DNA of 47,171 bases from Candidatus Methanophaga sp. AG-394-G06 (GTDB lineage Archaea > Halobacteriota > Syntropharchaeia > Alkanophagales > Methanospirareceae). The stretch covers positions 1 to 47,171 of the forward strand of contig PRCZ01000007.1 of NCBI GenBank assembly GCA_009903405.1. Reading direction: 5' to 3'. Numbering within the stretch: position 1 is the stretch's first letter; each line of letters starts with the position of its first letter. The position numbers and the translations under genes were made by a program. The notes under the pieces were generated by a model that was not told the DNA's origin, searched no databases, and saw only the letters and a program-made list of their open reading frames with translations. Of this stretch, positions 24,703-33,145 are shown one piece after another.

Positions 24703-25158
24703 ATGGCTGGAATGGCGCAAGAGGAGATAGAAAAGGAGTTATCTAGGGTATATACCGTTTTAACCTATGAGGATTATGAAGCGGGCTTGAAAGAAGGGCG
24801 ATTATTTGGGCTGAAATGTGCATCGTGCGGTAAAATAACTTGCCATCCTATGCACGTTTGCCAATGGTGCAGTAGTCGGAGCCTTGAAAGAACAAAGTTG
24901 TGTGGCGAAGGAGAGTTGACGACGTTTACGGTAATCCGTGTGCCACCGGAAGGATTTGAAGCAGATGTCCCTTATATCCCCTGCATAGTGGAGACAAAAG
25001 AGGGACCTTGTGTTATGGGGCGGCTCGATTATGATGCTGAACGTGCCACACCAGAACTAATCGGCATGCAGGTGAAACTGAGTGGTGCATATACCTATGA
25101 AGGCGATAAGTACTCTGGCGGGGCGCACACATGCCCGGTTTTTAAGGTTGTAGGATAA
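24703..25158 (+). CDS. DUF35 OB-fold acyl-CoA-binding protein with zinc ribbon
   Basis: 151 residues. The N-terminal helix is followed by a rubredoxin-like zinc ribbon (LKCASCGK...CQWCSS) and an OB fold (GEGELTTFTVIRVPPEGF, VPYIPCIVETKEGPCVMGRL), the standard DUF35 layout. In characterised archaeal complexes DUF35 binds CoA intermediates and channels them between thiolase and HMG-CoA synthase. Here it sits between a thiolase and a hydroxyacyl-CoA dehydrogenase, with gaps of 16 and 36 bp, so a scaffolding or acyl-transfer role in this operon is likely. It has no signal peptide. All four zinc-ligand cysteines are present. Confidence 0.9.
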   Translation: MAGMAQEEIEKELSRVYTVLTYEDYEAGLKEGRLFGLKCASCGKITCHPMHVCQWCSSRSLERTKLCGEGELTTFTVIRVPPEGFEADVPYIPCIVETKEGPCVMGRLDYDAERATPELIGMQVKLSGAYTYEGDKYSGGAHTCPVFKVVG

Positions 25159-25194
25159 ATTTTTATAGTAATAGGAAAGGATGATGTAAGTGCC

Positions 25195-26055
25195 ATGAAC
25201 AAAAAGAAAGTTTGTGTTGTAGGTGTTGGTATAATGGGGAGTGGAATAGTGCAGACATGTGCACAAGCGGGTTACGATGTGTCCGCAGTATACAAGACAG
25301 AAGAATCTTTTGAAAAAGGGCTTGGAACGATAAAAAAGAACCTCTCGAGACTTGTAAAGAAGGAGCGTATGGAGCAAGCGGAGGTAGATAGACTTCTGTA
25401 TTCGATACGTGCAAATGCAACTATGTATTTAGAAGAGGGAGCAAAGCACGCGGATTTCGTGATAGAAGCAGTATCTGAAGATTTAGAACTGAAGAAGGAG
25501 CTATTTCGGATATTTGGTCTGATCTGTCCGGAACATACCATCCTTGGGAGTAATACATCTACATTTCCTATTACTGCTTTAGCGGCGGCAACAACGAGAC
25601 CCGATAAGGTAATTGGGGTCCATTTCATGAATCCCGTGCCTCAGATGCGTGGTGTGGAGATAATAAAATCGTTGCGGACTTCAGAAGATACGCTAAATAG
25701 CACGTTGGAGTTTGTCCATTCGCTGGGTAAAGAGACAGTGGTTGTGAATGATTCTCCTGGTTTCGTCACAAGCCGAATGATGTGTCTCATACTAAACGAG
25801 GCGGTAAAGATGCGTGAATGCGGGCTCGCATCCGTAGAGGATATAGATAAGATACAAAAACTCTCTTTCAACTGGCCTCTTGGCCCTTTTCAACTTTTGG
25901 ACTTGATCGGGATAGACATTGTGGTTGCAGTGCTCAATACAATATATAACGAGACGGGCTTTGAGCGATTCAAACCCGCTGTTCTTATGGTGCAGATGGT
26001 AAGAGCAGGATGGACAGGACAAAAAGCAGGGAAAGGTTTCTATGATTATAAGTGA
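25195..26055 (+). CDS. 3-hydroxyacyl-CoA dehydrogenase
   Basis: 286 residues, a single-function dehydrogenase interconverting 3-hydroxyacyl-CoA and 3-oxoacyl-CoA. Visible: Rossmann motif VGVGIMGSGIVQTCAQAG, NTSTFPIT, the catalytic His region VHFMNPVPQMRGVEII, NDSPGFVTSRMM, and the C-terminal domain ending AGKGFYDYK. The MRG in place of the common MKLVE is a small deviation. Length equals that of FadB2x/PaaH-type enzymes without a hydratase domain. It is the third gene of the operon after thiolase and DUF35. Together they can run the last two steps of beta-oxidation, or the reverse reactions; no enoyl-CoA hydratase or acyl-CoA dehydrogenase is in the window. Whether the cofactor is NAD or NADP cannot be read. 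Confidence 0.93.
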   Translation: MNKKKVCVVGVGIMGSGIVQTCAQAGYDVSAVYKTEESFEKGLGTIKKNLSRLVKKERMEQAEVDRLLYSIRANATMYLEEGAKHADFVIEAVSEDLELKKELFRIFGLICPEHTILGSNTSTFPITALAAATTRPDKVIGVHFMNPVPQMRGVEIIKSLRTSEDTLNSTLEFVHSLGKETVVVNDSPGFVTSRMMCLILNEAVKMRECGLASVEDIDKIQKLSFNWPLGPFQLLDLIGIDIVVAVLNTIYNETGFERFKPAVLMVQMVRAGWTGQKAGKGFYDYK

Positions 26056-26079
26056 GCTATTATTTGTTCATAAACAAGA

Positions 26080-26859
26080 TTATAGCTTGAGTTTCTCAAC
26101 TGCTACTTCCGCCGCTTTCTTTCCCGACATCAACATAGAGCCAAATGTAGGGCCCATCCTCGGAAGCCCGTATGCAGCGGAAACCGCCATGCCTGTGACT
26201 ATCAGTCCGGGATAGAATTCGGATGTGTGCTCTACTACGAGCTCTTCAGATCTGTCAACCCACATTGCACCCTGCCCCTTTATCTTAAGCAGCCCTCTCT
26301 CCTCTAACTTCTTCACCACTGTCGCATCATGACCTGTTGCATCAATAACAAGCTCAGATTCCAATGAAATCGGATCAACACAAGCTACTTCTCGTGGCAG
26401 AGCCGCAACAGCAGCCCAATTTATCACTACCCCGCTCACTTTATCGTTATGCAGAACTACATCATCCAGAGCCACCATATTCAATATCTTCGCACCGGCA
26501 TCGCATGTTGCAGCAATTAATTTCGAGCATGCTTGTGGCGCATCTGCAACGTATAACCCTTTACTATATTCCTTATGTGGCACTCCAAGTTCAGCTAAGA
26601 CACTTTCTGCTGGTGATCTAACCGTGAGCTTATTCATTAAAAACCCGCCCAGCCAGAACCCACCGCCCAAATAGTTGTTCCGCTCTATAATCAATACCTT
26701 TACACCGCGGGATGCCAGTTCCTTCCCTGCTATTAATCCCGATGGGCCCCCCCCTACGATTATTACGTCTGTCTTCACGCAGTCCGCAAATTCTTTTGTG
26801 TATTCCGTTACTATCGCTCTCGTAATCTGACTTTCTGATGCGGGCGAAAATTTCATCAT
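26080..26859 (-). CDS. thi4: Thi4-family thiazole synthase / ribulose-1,5-bisphosphate synthase type
   Basis: 259 residues. FAD/NAD-binding [17 protein letters not shown] near the N-terminus, [31 protein letters not shown] and the C-terminal [20 protein letters not shown] are diagnostic. Thi4 makes the thiazole precursor of thiamine from NAD and glycine. In yeast a cysteine gives up its sulfur; methanogen enzymes characterised so far have histidine there and use sulfide. In this protein the equivalent position reads REVACVDP, that is Cys160, so it looks like the Cys-type form. Alignment is from memory and should be verified. It converges on the hydroxyacyl-CoA dehydrogenase. The ORF-track Met is used; the second Met would also fit. 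Confidence 0.9.
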   Translation of the reverse strand: MMKFSPASESQITRAIVTEYTKEFADCVKTDVIIVGGGPSGLIAGKELASRGVKVLIIERNNYLGGGFWLGGFLMNKLTVRSPAESVLAELGVPHKEYSKGLYVADAPQACSKLIAATCDAGAKILNMVALDDVVLHNDKVSGVVINWAAVAALPREVACVDPISLESELVIDATGHDATVVKKLEERGLLKIKGQGAMWVDRSEELVVEHTSEFYPGLIVTGMAVSAAYGLPRMGPTFGSMLMSGKKAAEVAVEKLKL

Positions 26860-27006
26860 ATCCTACCTATTCTAGTTACGTCTTTATAGTATTTGTGTAA
26901 ATGCACAACAAATATCTTGTGAATTGTCGTGGTTTTTAATATTAGCTTAGCGATACATTCAAATACTTTAGATGTATCTATTCTTGTGGTTCTATAGATA
27001 TACAAT

Positions 27007-28056
27007 TCAACCCTTCCTGATACAATTCGCTTCCGTAAGCGCATTGTTCAATATCTCCGTGGTTTCGTCCATCGTCTTCTTATCCACTGGATATGGCACA
27101 CCATCTTTACCGCCAAATGCGAACGAGAATTTAACTGGGTCCTGCCAACTTGGCTTCTCACCATATATCAACTCGGCAATAAGCGCTAATGCACGCACTG
27201 TCGCAGGCCCTATACCCTTTATGCAGAGGAACTGCTCATAATTTGCCGGCTGCTTGTCATAGGCTACACGAAGTGCATCCCAGTTCACTCTTCTCGGTAA
27301 CCGGTAAATAACGTCTTCTACGTTTTTGCATGTATTCGCCTCTTTTGATACTATATCAAACTCAGAAAGAGTCTTCTGACCGCGCTGTATCATTTTTATA
27401 CTATTCATGCTGCCTTCAAGCTCTTTATATGCTCGCTCTAATTCGTTAGGTTTGGCATTTGCAAGGTCTACTGTTGTATCTCTACATCCCCCGCTCTCTT
27501 TTGAAGTCATGTCTAGCACATTATCCTGCAAAAAACCTACTATACCCTGGTGTGGCTCTTCGTCATACCTCTTTACCGCGGATGAGAGCCAGTGGTATCG
27601 CCGGGCATATCGGTTGCCGGAGTTCATCCCTTGCTGGATCACCGCCCATTCTCCCTTCTCTGTGACGAACATCGAATGATGATAGAGCTGATAACCATCC
27701 TGTATACATGCATTATCCACCTTTGCTGATATTCGACTTGCGTATTTCAACTCTTCTATCTTACGATCGCTGAGCTTTAACTTCTCACCTATTGCATCTA
27801 TGTCCGATAAGGTATTCCGCGATGCTTTTCCTTTTCCTCCCGCCACACCTATACCAAACTCCTCCGGGTCAATAACCGACTTCAAAACGCCGCAGACCAC
27901 TGTTGTGGTTCCACTGCTATGCCAGTCATAAGCCAGTGCACAGGATAGCGATTGAAACCAGAGCGGATCTGATAATTTCTCTATCGCACCATTAACACCA
28001 TATTCGTCTACTATCGTCTCGAAGATAGCATGAGCTAATTTCTTCATCCGCTTCAC
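27007..28056 (-). CDS. DUF763 protein; expected N-terminus lies upstream without a start codon
   Basis: DUF763 proteins begin with a Met followed closely by a PLHxGxAPxWL motif. The ORF-track start (GTG, 28056) lies after that motif, but the same frame reads RGAVDLPLHGGKAPYWLVKR just upstream, open back to 28125 with no ATG, GTG or TTG. The annotated protein (349 residues) shows GGKGKASRNTLSDI, YHHSMFVTEKGEWAVIQQGM and a C-terminal helix-hairpin-helix (FLCIKGIGPATVRALALIAE), typical of the family. Function is unknown; the HhH suggests nucleic-acid binding. It follows L15e with overlapping ends (L15e TGA 28118-28120), so translation may depend on coupling from L15e, a non-standard start, or a sequencing error has hidden the start. 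Confidence 0.8.
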   Translation of the reverse strand: MKRMKKLAHAIFETIVDEYGVNGAIEKLSDPLWFQSLSCALAYDWHSSGTTTVVCGVLKSVIDPEEFGIGVAGGKGKASRNTLSDIDAIGEKLKLSDRKIEELKYASRISAKVDNACIQDGYQLYHHSMFVTEKGEWAVIQQGMNSGNRYARRYHWLSSAVKRYDEEPHQGIVGFLQDNVLDMTSKESGGCRDTTVDLANAKPNELERAYKELEGSMNSIKMIQRGQKTLSEFDIVSKEANTCKNVEDVIYRLPRRVNWDALRVAYDKQPANYEQFLCIKGIGPATVRALALIAELIYGEKPSWQDPVKFSFAFGGKDGVPYPVDKKTMDETTEILNNALTEANCIRKG

Positions 28057-28117
28057 TAACCAGTAAGGTGCTTTTCCTCCGTGAAGCGGTAAATCTACCG
28101 CGCCTCTTTTATTCCGT

Positions 28118-28648
28118 TCAGCGAACTAAACCCCTCCCCTTTTTTCCTGCTGAGGTCAGCCCTCTAAAAACCCTTCGTGTATTCGCGGGATTAGCAACCC
28201 AATTCAGATTCTTATCCGATTTTATCACGGGATTAGTAGGCTCGACGAGGATTATTTCATACCATTTCCTCTTTCCATCCTCCGCCACCCAGTAGGAATT
28301 AAGGACCTCCATGTTTGGATATTTTCTTGAAGTTCGCTCTTCTGCAATCCGCTGCAAGCTCTTCCCGGGCGTCAATTTATGTACGCCCATACCTTTAGTT
28401 GTCCTACCGTGTTTTGGTCGTGATTTCCTCCGCCCGCCTCTTCTTACCTTTGCTCTAACTATGATGATGCCCTGTTTCGCTTTATATCCTAAAGAGCGTG
28501 CTCTATCAAGTCTCGTTGGCCGTTCTAATCTTATAACTGCTGGCTCTCTCCTCCATCCCACTAATCTTTTCAGCCGGAGTTCTCGCATATGTGCTGCTAC
28601 TGGCCTCTTCCACGTATCGCTTATATATCCATAAAATGACTTTGCCAT
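28118..28648 (-). CDS. rpl15e: ribosomal protein L15e
   Basis: 176 residues of the archaeal/eukaryotic L15e family, a 23S rRNA-binding large-subunit protein. [38 protein letters not shown]-type [32 protein letters not shown] and [20 protein letters not shown] are all recognisable. It is very basic, as expected. It is divergent from the LSm-L37e operon with 141 bp between. The DUF763 reading frame overlaps its 3' end, so the two genes are probably co-transcribed. Length is at the short end for L15e, but both ends look complete. Confidence 0.95.
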   Translation of the reverse strand: MAKSFYGYISDTWKRPVAAHMRELRLKRLVGWRREPAVIRLERPTRLDRARSLGYKAKQGIIIVRAKVRRGGRRKSRPKHGRTTKGMGVHKLTPGKSLQRIAEERTSRKYPNMEVLNSYWVAEDGKRKWYEIILVEPTNPVIKSDKNLNWVANPANTRRVFRGLTSAGKKGRGLVR

Positions 28649-28768
28649 TTTTTCTGTTCTCCCTGAACTTTAATAATATAATATAAGAAAGGAAAATAAA
28701 GATATATGCTATCCTATTATTCTATACTACTATAAAATACTCGATACGGGTAGCAAGTAGCGCAGTAA

Positions 28769-29259
<491 letters not shown>

Positions 29260-29271
29260 AGCAAAGAAGCG

Positions 29272-29357
29272 GCCGAGGTAGCTTAGCGGACTAAAGCGCC
29301 GGCCTTGAGAGCCGGTGTCCCACAAGGGACACAGGGGTTCGAATCCCTTCCTCGGCG
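29272..29357 (+). tRNA. tRNA-Ser (anticodon UGA)
   Basis: Acceptor stem GCCGAGG pairs with CCTCGGC, discriminator G at 29357. The anticodon arm CCGGC-CTTGAGA-GCCGG places TGA at 34-36, reading UCA serine codons. A long variable arm (TGTCCCACAAGGGACAC) marks a class II tRNA and distinguishes it from others. T loop TTCGAAT is standard. There is no intron and CCA is not encoded. It lies between L37e and aIF2-beta and is probably co-transcribed. Confidence 0.95.
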
Positions 29358-29403
29358 TTCGCTCAGGGTATAACTCGACTATTGTGCAGGTGCAAAAGTA
29401 AAA

Positions 29404-29829
29404 ATGGATGAATATATCAAATTCTTAGATAGGGTTTTGAAGCAATTACCAAGTACGAAAACTACGGATTCTCGTTTCTCTATACCTCAACTAAAGGTAT
29501 TTGTAGAGGGAAAGACCACCATATTCGACAATTTTGATGTTGTTTGCAATTACATAAATCGGGAACAGGAGCATGTAATGAAATTTTTATTAAATGAACT
29601 GGGGACAGCGGGTAAGATAATAGGAGATAGGGCAATTTTCCAGGGACGATTCAACACAAGTGAAATAGAGCATCAAATTCAGCGCTATTTGGATGAGTAT
29701 GTGCTGTGCTGGGAGTGTAAGAAGCCAGATACACACTTCACGAAGATGGATCGTGTGTGGGTGCTGAAATGTGATGCATGCGGCGCTATTCGACCTATTA
29801 TAAAAAGAAAAGGCATGAAAGTCAAATAA
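29404..29829 (+). CDS. eif2b: translation initiation factor aIF2 subunit beta
   Basis: 141 residues, full length. The N-terminal helix and central alpha-beta domain (GKTTIFDNFDVVCNYINRE, HVMKFLLNELGTAGKIIGDR, AIFQGRFNTSEIEHQI) are followed by the Cys4 zinc-binding domain (CWECKKPDT...CDACGAI). With the alpha and gamma subunits it carries initiator Met-tRNA to the small ribosomal subunit. It follows the tRNA-Ser gene in the plus-strand translation cluster, and its 3' end overlaps the end of the convergent MMP12 gene by eight bases. Confidence 0.96.
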   Translation: MDEYIKFLDRVLKQLPSTKTTDSRFSIPQLKVFVEGKTTIFDNFDVVCNYINREQEHVMKFLLNELGTAGKIIGDRAIFQGRFNTSEIEHQIQRYLDEYVLCWECKKPDTHFTKMDRVWVLKCDACGAIRPIIKRKGMKVK

Positions 29830-30787
29830 TCCCTTTTTCTACTTCTATGCCCAATATGTCCCTCTCGCCGTAGAAAACGTCCTTAGCTATTTCTGCACAG
29901 CCTATCGCAGCACTGTACCTTGTCAATGTCTTGCTTTTAACATCCAAAAGTCGATTTATTCTCGCCGTTATACCTGCTTTTTCTCCCTCCGAGCCGGTCA
30001 AGAAAACTTCACCGTTGGGTACATCGTAATCACGCATGAGAACGCGCATCGCGGAAATCTCCATTGCAACAAACAAAGACAGTGCATCGGAAAACAACGC
30101 CTCGTCCTTTTCTTTCTGCCATCTCTTACGTAAGATGCCGGCATTCGAGAAAGCTTCGTTTGCGCTTAGCTCACCCTCGTCAATCAATCTCAAAAGCTGA
30201 AGGTCAATTGGTCCTTGATACAAGCCAGGTGCGAGGATACATGCATCTATCGCCCCTATTATTGTCCCTTTTGCAACAGCCATCGTAACGGTATTAGAGC
30301 TGATGTCAGAGAAAATGAAGTTCTCATTTCCCTTTTTATATATGTTATATGCAACACCCACCTTTTCTGGGCTCGCGCAATGAGAAAAGAACTTCATCCG
30401 AGGGTCTATTTTTTCGCTACCTGCATGTATGCCCGGTATCATTATCGTGGGTACTCCTGCATCTTTTATCGCATCAAACACCTTAGTGCCACCACCGATC
30501 CTTGTACCAGCACCTTTTTCACTTTTTAGCCCTCTATTCTTTACCTTTTTTATATTCTTTATAATGGAAAAATCATCACCCATAGAATAAGTCATGGCCG
30601 TTAATTTTATCTCTTCTATATCTAATCCAACCTCTACCGCTCTTATTATCTTCTCGCCGCTCATCTCTGCGGCAGCCTTTCGCGAAAGCTCGAAAACCGC
30701 TATATCTCGCCTTTTCCCATCTTCTAACCCTGCGAATCTTATTCCGACAGTACCATGATCCACGCCCACGAAAGTAGTATTAGACAT
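29822..30787 (-). CDS. methanogenesis marker protein 12 (UPF0285)
   Basis: 321 residues. FVGVDHGTVGIRFAGLED near the start, MTYSMGDDFS, KVKNRGLKSEKGAGTRIG, FSDISSNTVTMAVAKG, GAIDACILAPGLYQGPIDL and ANEAFSNAGIL match UPF0285, an ASKHA-fold (sugar kinase/actin-like) family found in methanogens and relatives. The family has no known substrate. The N-terminal DHGT and the DISSN phosphate motifs suggest ATP binding. It is the last gene of a minus-strand block with UPF0179, egsA, an RPA-associated gene, MEMO1 and rpsB, not next to mcr or other marker genes. The 3' end overlaps aIF2-beta. Confidence 0.9.
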   Translation of the reverse strand: MSNTTFVGVDHGTVGIRFAGLEDGKRRDIAVFELSRKAAAEMSGEKIIRAVEVGLDIEEIKLTAMTYSMGDDFSIIKNIKKVKNRGLKSEKGAGTRIGGGTKVFDAIKDAGVPTIMIPGIHAGSEKIDPRMKFFSHCASPEKVGVAYNIYKKGNENFIFSDISSNTVTMAVAKGTIIGAIDACILAPGLYQGPIDLQLLRLIDEGELSANEAFSNAGILRKRWQKEKDEALFSDALSLFVAMEISAMRVLMRDYDVPNGEVFLTGSEGEKAGITARINRLLDVKSKTLTRYSAAIGCAEIAKDVFYGERDILGIEVEKGII

Positions 30788-30825
30788 TGTTTTATTCCTA
30801 TGCTATCTATACTGCCACAATTCAC

Positions 30826-31281
30826 CTATTTGCGTTCTCGGAGCATTTTCACTACTTTTAAGGTTCGCCCTTTTTTGCATGCAACACTAGGATCATCGGT
30901 CACTTCTATTATAGTACCGCTATCCCCTTCTCTCAAACCCGCGGGGTGGCAAGAGTCATAAAGCTCGCAATCGGTTTCTTCGCATTTCGGTGATGTAAAA
31001 ACAATTTTAGAATTTTTGAAAGCGAATTTAGCATCTATCGCTACCGTTACAGGTGGTTCTATTACTTCTACTACACATACACCATTTTCGTGGATGTAAC
31101 AGTCATGCTTTATCACATCTCTTACTTTCTCTATCCGATATCTTCTGTCAATCGCGAGGGTCATGCAAGAATGTTTTAACTTGCACAACTCGCATCGCTC
31201 CGACAGCCCTAAAAAAAAGAACTCTTCTCCTACTTTTGCATATTTTGCACCGATTAACGTTACTATCCTTCCTTCTTCCAT
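30826..31281 (-). CDS. UPF0179 protein
   Basis: 151 residues with cysteines in the family pattern: ERCELCKLKHSC and KCEETDCELYDSCHP, likely a metal or Fe-S site. The start MEEGRIVTLIGAKYAKVGEEF and the GDSGTIIEV segment are typical. UPF0179 is limited to archaea and uncharacterised. It lies 2 bp downstream of egsA and 38 bp upstream of MMP12 in one transcription unit. A nucleic-acid or redox role is possible, but nothing here decides it. Confidence 0.88.
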   Translation of the reverse strand: MEEGRIVTLIGAKYAKVGEEFFFLGLSERCELCKLKHSCMTLAIDRRYRIEKVRDVIKHDCYIHENGVCVVEVIEPPVTVAIDAKFAFKNSKIVFTSPKCEETDCELYDSCHPAGLREGDSGTIIEVTDDPSVACKKGRTLKVVKMLRERK

Positions 31282-31283
31282 CT

Positions 31284-32363
31284 TTATCCGGTCACCTCGG
31301 TAGCGAGTGCAAGTCTTTCTGCCGCTTCATGTGTGAGTCCCAAATCGCCTAATATCGTATACCTGCCAGGGTTTATCTCATGAGCGTGTGTCAGTGCTTC
31401 TACTATCTCTTCATCTGTAACGCCTAATTCTTTTGCGGTCGTTGGAGCGCCAATCTTACTCAGCACTTCTCGGATCCGCTGCCAGTTATTGCCATACAGA
31501 TAAGTCATCATTATGGTACCGACACCGCATTGTTCGCCATGTAACGCTGGTTTTTCCGCTATCATATCCAGAGCATGACTGAATTTATGCTCTGAGCCAG
31601 AAGCAGGTGCGGATGACCCGGCGATGCTTATTGCAACACCACTGGAAACCAATGCCTTTACTACCGTCCCGGTTGATTTTTCATCTTTTTTCATTATCTC
31701 ATTGACGTGCTCCATAATCATATTTGCAGTCATCTCAGAGAGGGCCGCGGCGTAACTGCTGAATTCCGCGTTCTTTATGCGGTCTGCAAGTTGCCAATCC
31801 CGGACAGCAGTATAGTTGGCAAGAATATCGCCACAGCCCGCAGCAGTAAACCTGTACGGGGCCGAAGCTAATATGGCTGTATCGGCAACAACCGCCAGTG
31901 GTGCATGCGTCTGAATGGAAACAGGACTGTTGCCCCTCTCCTTGTCCTTTATAGATGCCCTTGGCGATGCTATTCCATCGTGAGAAGCGATAGTAGGAAC
32001 AGCGATAAATGGTACGTGTAGCTCAAAAGCGGCTATTTTGCCTGTATCTATTTTAGTTCCTCCACCCACGCCGAGCATGAACTCAGCTTTATCTTCCAGA
32101 GCCCTTTTTTTCACGCTTTCTATACTTTCCCTATTTATAGAACTCACTTCTACCAGGTTGATTTCGTATCCTGAATCAGATAAAATCTCAAGCACACTCT
32201 CTCCCGCTATCTTTCTTGTCTTCCTGCCGGTAACAATAATGGCTCTTTTACCCATATCTAACTGCTTACACACGGTACCCACCTCTTGTAGCACGTCATG
32301 ACCAATCAGAACCTCTCGTGGTAATTGCATCCATTTCCCCTTTCCTATCACTTCTACGGTCAT
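31284..32363 (-). CDS. egsA: sn-glycerol-1-phosphate dehydrogenase
   Basis: 359 residues from the ATG at 32363, which overlaps the upstream stop by four bases (ATGA); the ORF-track start adds 14 residues inside the preceding gene. GVGGGTKIDTGKIAAF is the nucleotide-binding loop, PTIASHDGIASPRASI and AAGCGDILANYTAV are family-specific, and EHKFSHALD with HGEQCGVGTIMM carries zinc-binding histidines. The enzyme reduces dihydroxyacetone phosphate to sn-glycerol-1-phosphate, the first committed step to the archaeal lipid backbone. Both family zinc motifs are intact, so activity is expected. Confidence 0.95.
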   Translation of the reverse strand: MTVEVIGKGKWMQLPREVLIGHDVLQEVGTVCKQLDMGKRAIIVTGRKTRKIAGESVLEILSDSGYEINLVEVSSINRESIESVKKRALEDKAEFMLGVGGGTKIDTGKIAAFELHVPFIAVPTIASHDGIASPRASIKDKERGNSPVSIQTHAPLAVVADTAILASAPYRFTAAGCGDILANYTAVRDWQLADRIKNAEFSSYAAALSEMTANMIMEHVNEIMKKDEKSTGTVVKALVSSGVAISIAGSSAPASGSEHKFSHALDMIAEKPALHGEQCGVGTIMMTYLYGNNWQRIREVLSKIGAPTTAKELGVTDEEIVEALTHAHEINPGRYTILGDLGLTHEAAERLALATEVTG

Positions 32364-33127
32364 CCTTCTACAACCTCCAGCATTCCTACCTCGGGTGCAT
32401 AGCAATGCCCGCCCTCAATAAGCTCGTCAATTAGTTCCTCTACCCACGCTTCCTCAAACCCTTTCTTCATAAGCTCTTTTATTAATTTATCATGCTCCAT
32501 ACACTTAGTATTTTTTAATATCTCTAATATCATCTCCCTCGTCGTTTTACTGTGTTTCTGCCACACGTCATTTACCGCCGTTATCGCCATCTTCGCTAGT
32601 TCATCTAGCTTGTCATCACAAATCGCATAGTGCTCCTGCGCTTTCATAAAAGCGCCCGTTTTAGCATTGTCTTCACCAATGGCTAGGCTTTGGCAATCAA
32701 AAGAACGAGTTCGAAGCAATTCTAGACGCTCCATTGTCCTCTTTGCAGTGGTTAGTACCCAATTATTTCTTGTGTTTTCCTCTACCACCTCTACCTCTTC
32801 AGCCAGTACGCTAAAGTTCCCGGCACCTTCACGAGCATGCACGATACCGCTAAAAGCAACGAAGTCTCTTTTCTCGACTGTACTGTTGGTTATATATTGT
32901 TTATTTGTGTAGATATTAAGAGCGGCGGTCAAATCGTTTATTTTTATCCTGGCTATATTCCCCCTTTTCTCTACTTCTTCAACTTCTCCAACGCCAAAGA
33001 GTCTATTGCATCTCGCACAGGTAGGGGTAATAATGGTCGTCATCCCATTTTCCTTTATAATATAGTCGCTCTCCGATAGCTCTTCAAAAAACACTCTACA
33101 ATCGTACTTCCTCTTTTTCCCTCGCAT
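32360..33127 (-). CDS. RPA-associated OB-fold protein (COG3390-like)
   Basis: 255 residues. TIITPTCARCNRLFGVGEV followed by VEKRGNIARIKINDLTAAL and VAFSGIVHAREGAGNFSV is the OB-fold pattern of archaeal replication protein A-associated proteins, which are normally encoded beside RPA. The C-terminal third (TTREMILEILKN...MKKGFEEAWVEELIDELIEGG) looks like a winged helix. Such proteins interact with the single-stranded DNA binding protein RPA in repair and replication. No rpa gene is adjacent here; instead the gene is translationally coupled to egsA. An NMD3-like or other OB-fold reading was considered and fits less well. Confidence 0.72.
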   Translation of the reverse strand: MRGKKRKYDCRVFFEELSESDYIIKENGMTTIITPTCARCNRLFGVGEVEEVEKRGNIARIKINDLTAALNIYTNKQYITNSTVEKRDFVAFSGIVHAREGAGNFSVLAEEVEVVEENTRNNWVLTTAKRTMERLELLRTRSFDCQSLAIGEDNAKTGAFMKAQEHYAICDDKLDELAKMAITAVNDVWQKHSKTTREMILEILKNTKCMEHDKLIKELMKKGFEEAWVEELIDELIEGGHCYAPEVGMLEVVEG

Positions 33128-33145
33128 GTCACAACTAACTAAAAA

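Noticed and set aside
32360-33127. NMD3 ribosome export factor
   Set aside because: NMD3 has several CxxC zinc motifs at the N-terminus; this ORF has only one Cys pair and an OB-fold pattern typical of RPA-associated proteins.
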